64,000 nt of DNA from Adineta steineri (taxonomy: Eukaryota > Rotifera > Eurotatoria > Adinetida > Adinetidae), in NCBI GenBank assembly GCA_905250115.1, contig CAJNOI010000002.1, positions 812,771 through 876,770 of the forward strand. The letters are read 5' to 3'. This document shows positions 59,728 to 64,000 of the stretch, one piece after another. The translations under genes and the position numbers were made by a program. Under the pieces are notes generated by a model, which was not told the DNA's origin, did not search any database, and saw nothing but the letters and a program-made list of their open reading frames with translations. The stretch's first letter is position 1. Each line of letters opens with the position of its first letter.

Positions 59728-59770
59728 TTTCAATCAGTTGATATTTTTCTTATTTATCAACTGATTGAAA
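59728..59770. repeat. 16-bp perfect hairpin downstream of RUNX
   Basis: TTTCAATCAGTTGATA (59728-59743) and TATCAACTGATTGAAA (59755-59770) are exact reverse complements with an 11-base T-rich loop. It lies about 155 bp after the RUNX stop, probably in the 3'UTR. Confidence 0.8.
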
Positions 59771-60672
59771 TTTCTTCTATTTTTTACATTCCCTTCTCCT
59801 CTCTATCCCTCGAAAGACGAGAACGATTGTTAACAATTTGATTGCTTGGAGAAAACTTTTATAGTAATTGATTCACTACCCATGCTGTGCACAGAAAAAA
59901 AAAGACTTATTTTTTTAAAAACATTTTTTTTCTCTTGTTTTGTATATAGTATAAGAGTGAGTGGCACCAACCTAGTCTGTAAAACAAAACACACTGTTTA
60001 CATTGTACATAGTTTGTTTACGTGTATATATGTATCTGTGAGTAGAGTTTAAAGTCAGATCGCGCTTGTTTGTTTGTTCGGACTCTCGATATATGAGAAC
60101 ATAGGAACACCAGCATGTGCCTATGGGCAATATACATAAGACGTAGAAGGAAAATACTTTTGAATGACGGAAGATATATGTTGCTATTGTATTTCGTCTT
60201 TCGTGCAATACTGATGAAAAGAAAACCTATTTGATTCATTTTTTTTTTATTTCTTGACACTATATTTCATATTAATCCGGTGTGTGTGTATTGTATTGTT
60301 TCTTTCGTCTTTTTTTTGTTTTGTTTTTGTTTAATGTGGTATGTACATGCGTGAAAGAGAACTGTATTCCAACGTGGTTGATTTGTTGATGCTGATACCC
60401 TTTATTTCTCTATCTATTATATATATATATATAACTTATTTTTATTCTACTTCTTTTCTTTCAACAAACAATCAAGGGTTTTTTTTATCAAATAAAACCT
60501 CATGTTTATGTATTTTCGTTTGTTTGTCACGTATGTTAAGCGATTTATCTGTGGTGTTCGAAGAATGTATGTGAATCTCATCGGATTTAATTCTTGACAA
60601 CAAAAATGTTATGTCATGTATATGTTTTGTAATTTAAACTTAAAAGTTTCGTGTCCATAACAATAAAAAAAA

Positions 60673-60772
60673 NNNNNNNNNNNNNNNNNNNNNNNNNNNN
60701 NNNNNNNNNNNNNNNNNNNNNNNNNNNNNNNNNNNNNNNNNNNNNNNNNNNNNNNNNNNNNNNNNNNNNNNN
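60673..60772. other. Assembly gap (100 N)
   Basis: Exactly 100 N after a poly-A stretch. Confidence 0.99.
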
Positions 60773-61508
60773 AATGATATAATGAACATGAACATGACGA
60801 TGAAGGACGACATAAAAGAAGTATAGAAATAATGATACCTAATAATTAGAGAATAACAATGAATATAGTGGAAGTTATTACAAGTATTTTTAGATTCATT
60901 AAGTTGTTTATGATAATAAGCAACTTAGATACGATATTGTTCTAATTCATTCTTGCTTTCGTTATCTTATACATCATTATAATTTTCACTTTATCGCTGT
61001 TTTATCGACATACATCTGATTGTACATATTTCTAAACATTCCTATTCTTTCTCCTGATTAGATTCAATAATAACCATCTTCTGCATCTTTGATGTTGTTA
61101 TATTAACGTGAATATGATAAGATAAACATCAAAGAACATATAAAAAATAAACGAAGACCAGATCAAATTACTTAAAAAATCATTCAATCTTAAGATTTAT
61201 AATAAAATCCTTGTAAACATGCACATATTTGTATCATAGTATTCAACCAAACAAAATTTCATCTTTGATACATAAGAAAAGAAAAGTTTGTTGCATGTCT
61301 ATATGTTATTGTCATATAAAATACGAATGTATTCAATAATCGACATATTTAATCATCTGTTGACACGCGTTTTTATTTAAAAAAAAAGAGAATTTCTTTA
61401 TCACAACCATGATATGACAATCAAAAGAAAAAACAAAACAACTAAAACTTGATATTTTCTTTCTGATGAAAAGACTTACATAATGTTTTATTCTTATCAC
61501 CAATTATT

Positions 61509-63711
61509 TTATAATTTGGCTTGATCTTTAAATAATACCGATAATTTTTGTGCTAACATCACATTGCCTTTGGCTTTTACCTTTCCCTTAGCAAAAAGCT
61601 ATGAAAACAAAGAAAGAAAAAAAGTAATAATATACAGAGAACAAAAACTGTCAATGTTAATACATACTGCAGGTGCACTAGCCTTGCCTGAAGCTAAATC
61701 AACAAAATCATTATCATCAACTGTAATTGTAACTTGAGCCGTTGTTCCTTCTTGAGGTTTACCTTCATAAATACTACCTTTTTTTCCATCAATAGCTAGA
61801 CAGACAGACAGAAATAAATAGAAATGTATTCATGAAAATAATAATTTTTGTCTTCCGTTGACTTACTCCAACTTTGTTGAACCTTTCCATCTTTTGTTAT
61901 GTCAAATACAATAATAGCTCCAATTTTCTTAACAAGATCCGGTTGACTTTTAGCACGTTTATTTATTTCATCAAAAGCTGTTCTAGCTTTCAAATCTACT
62001 CCTGATGATTTCGTTGTTGTTGTTGTTGTTGTACTTTTAGAACTTTCCTAAAATATTTCATTGAATAAACATTATCATAAAATATTCCTTTTTTTTGTAA
62101 TACCTGAGTAGCACCTGGTGAATTTGTATTAAGAACAACCTTATGTAGATCCATGTATCCACCGGTTAATACTGTTTGATTTGATTCTGGAACCTATTAC
62201 AACGAAATAAATAATAAAACAAAAAAAAAAGTATTTTTTGAAACAAACTTTTGATTCGAAAAAGATTCGATTTCCTTCACACCACATATGTGTTTCAATA
62301 GTTTGACCTGGATCGACAGGTTTATTGAAACGAACCTATAAAAATATCTATTAATTATAGCTTTTAATTAGTAAATCTTATTTTACTTTTGTAGCTTTAA
62401 ATAGTGTTGGATCATCATTAGCATAGGTATGTAAAACATGTCGAACGGCATGACCAAATGAACATAAACCATGTAGAATAGGTCGTGAAAAGCCTAGACA
62501 AAGAATTTAATACTATTCTAAATATAGATATGATATTTAATACTATACCAGCTACTGATGCAAATGAAGGATCAATATGTAGTGGATTTTCATCACCAGT
62601 TAAACGATATAATGCTGCTTGATCAATACTTGTTGTTTCTCGATAAACTTGATCAGCTTTTCGTTTTGGTGCTGCAACTGTTGGTCGTTGATTTTCACTA
62701 GTTTTTTTACCACCAAAATTACCCGAACCAACAGAAAAAATAACAAACTGATTGAGTGAAATTAATGTTTCTGTTTCATCAAACATTTCAACTAGAATAG
62801 ATGACAAAAAAAAAGAAAACAATTAACCGAAAAGTAATTAGTATAATTTAAACTACCATCATAAATAAGAACAGCGCCAGAACCTTTATCAAGTAAATCA
62901 ACAATTTTTCCTTTTAATGTCATAGTACCCGATGTTGGTAATGGTTTATATAATTCAATATATTGTTCACCATGAAGAACCTGTTAAGATCAAAAAAAAA
63001 CAGAAAGAGAATATGTAAGTTTATGTATTAAATAAAATTTACTCGAGTTAAATCAATCTCAAGACCTAATTTTCCTGATGTAATCATAGGTAATGATAAT
63101 GATTGTGCTGGTATAACAGAAAATGTTGGTAAAACAGAAAAATTTTCATGATTTTCATATAGAAAACGTAATGAATTTGGTTGACGTAATGAACAACCAA
63201 CAGCAAGTGCATATAAAATAACTTGATTTGATGTATAAGAAAATGTTTGAGTAAAAATATCATTTGTTGTTTTTTCATCATTATTACTAATTGTTTCGAC
63301 TACATTCATTATATGTGATACTTGATCGGCTTGTGTTAAATGATAGAGTGGTTTAGCAAAACTAATTATATCTTTCCAATTATCACGTACATCTTCAGCT
63401 GTCATTGGTGCATTTGCACGACGTACCATTGCACCAGATGATTTTTGTAAACGAACTTTACCTATCCATCCACCAGCTACTTCAAATAATGAACCTGTAT
63501 CGGAACATGATTCATGACATAAATATAAAACAAGTGGCATAACAAATTCTGGTTTTAAATTTTCTTCAGCACCCGATGGTAGAAGACCTTGAGTTAAACG
63601 AGAAAAAGCTGTTGGTGCAATAGCATTACATGTTATATTATATTTAGCTCCTTCAAATGAAAGAGTATTTGATAAACCAACTAAACCCATTTTAGCAGCA
63701 CTATAATTTGC
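61509..63711 (-). CDS. HSD17B4: Peroxisomal multifunctional enzyme type 2 (HSD17B4), 5' part missing
   Basis: MFE-2 carries out the hydratase and dehydrogenase steps of peroxisomal beta-oxidation. The window holds the end of the SDR dehydrogenase domain with its YxxxK motif ([36 protein letters not shown]). It also has the linker, the MaoC-like 2-enoyl-CoA hydratase domain ([70 protein letters not shown]) and the SCP2 sterol-carrier domain ([17 protein letters not shown]). The protein ends KDQAKL: AKL is a peroxisomal PTS1 signal, identical to the vertebrate enzyme. Short introns interrupt all domains. The first exon in view ends at an acceptor at 63712; exons coding for the Rossmann start lie right of the window. 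The order and motifs are ordinary for the family. Confidence 0.95.
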
Positions 63712-64000
63712 CTAAATAGAAATTTTATTAAATAATTTATATATATGTATATGTTGTTTTGTTTTTGAACTTTTTGCTAGACTATCATGTCAAATATTAA
63801 TAATCTTTTTGCGTTCGATTTTTGTCGACAAGTACGAAATGTATAGATAAGAAGAATCGTAAGAGAATATGAACGGAAATTGAGATATAGACTATTTTAC
63901 TATAAGAGTATCCCGGAACACTTCACTTTCTCGGTAAAATCGGGATGATAACTGTATATATATATTTCATTCATTTTAGTATTATAAAAAGTAAATTTCT
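63712..64000 (-). other. Intron of MFE-2 running to the window edge
   Basis: Begins with the acceptor TATTTAG (minus strand) before the ANYSAAK exon. No further exon was found up to 64000, so this intron is at least 289 bp or the next exon is outside the window. Confidence 0.5.

Larger units (their letters stand above)
59575..61508. other. Spacer between RUNX and MFE-2 (convergent genes)
   Basis: No coding exon seen. It holds the 3'UTR hairpin, a (TA)n run near 60418-60433, a 100-N gap and AT-rich sequence. Confidence 0.45.

Overview
The window looks like a contig from a bdelloid rotifer (Adineta/Rotaria-type animal). It is AT-rich by eye. Animal-type genes (CAPS, synaptogyrin, RUNX, p85 PI3K, TMEM17, CFAP97D1, MUS81, MFE-2) are split by many very short introns of roughly 45-80 bp. 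Lying among them are long intronless genes of bacterial type. TGTGGG-like motifs, matching the telomere repeat I recall for bdelloids, recur in one part of the window. The species assignment is an inference; no rRNA or other marker gene is present.

Left block (1-17.4 kb): the 3' part of a WD-repeat-like gene (+), convergent with a p85-type PI3-kinase regulatory subunit (-) that carries C1-SAM-C1 domains in place of the usual SH3. A 2.9 kb non-coding stretch with one assembly gap follows. Next come the 6.3 kb multi-exon CAPS/CADPS gene (+), a small coiled-coil gene, and two ciliary genes, TMEM17 and CFAP97D1, only about 70 bp apart measured to the next splice acceptor.

Middle block (about 15.5-43 kb): an accessory island. 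Its centre is an uninterrupted 3,744-codon gene (-) encoding an SpvB/FG-GAP/Rhs (Tc-toxin B-C-like) protein. The Rhs core is followed by four hydrophobic glycine-rich repeats and a C-terminal domain with deaminase-like CxE and CxxC motifs. Around it are a two-exon gene for a coiled-coil plus Cys/Trp-rich protein, two gene fragments facing outward from a shared breakpoint, an intronless B12-binding radical-SAM gene, and a secreted ADP-ribosyltransferase-like/TPR gene. Short foldbacks with a GGGTGTGGG-type arm first and a CCCACACCC-type arm second recur through this block. I did not see them in the flanking blocks. One sits exactly between the two truncated genes and another lies just upstream of the Rhs gene.

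Right block (43.7-64 kb): synaptogyrin, MUS81 with a short SNARE-like gene right behind it, a large centrosomal-type coiled-coil gene, an unrecognised multi-exon gene, a 3.2 kb gene-free stretch, a derived RUNX transcription factor, and the 3' two-thirds of peroxisomal multifunctional enzyme type 2 (-), which runs off the right edge. Several genes have a strong 3' splice site directly before the ATG with no visible upstream exon. This fits spliced-leader trans-splicing, which is known in bdelloids, or 5'UTR introns.
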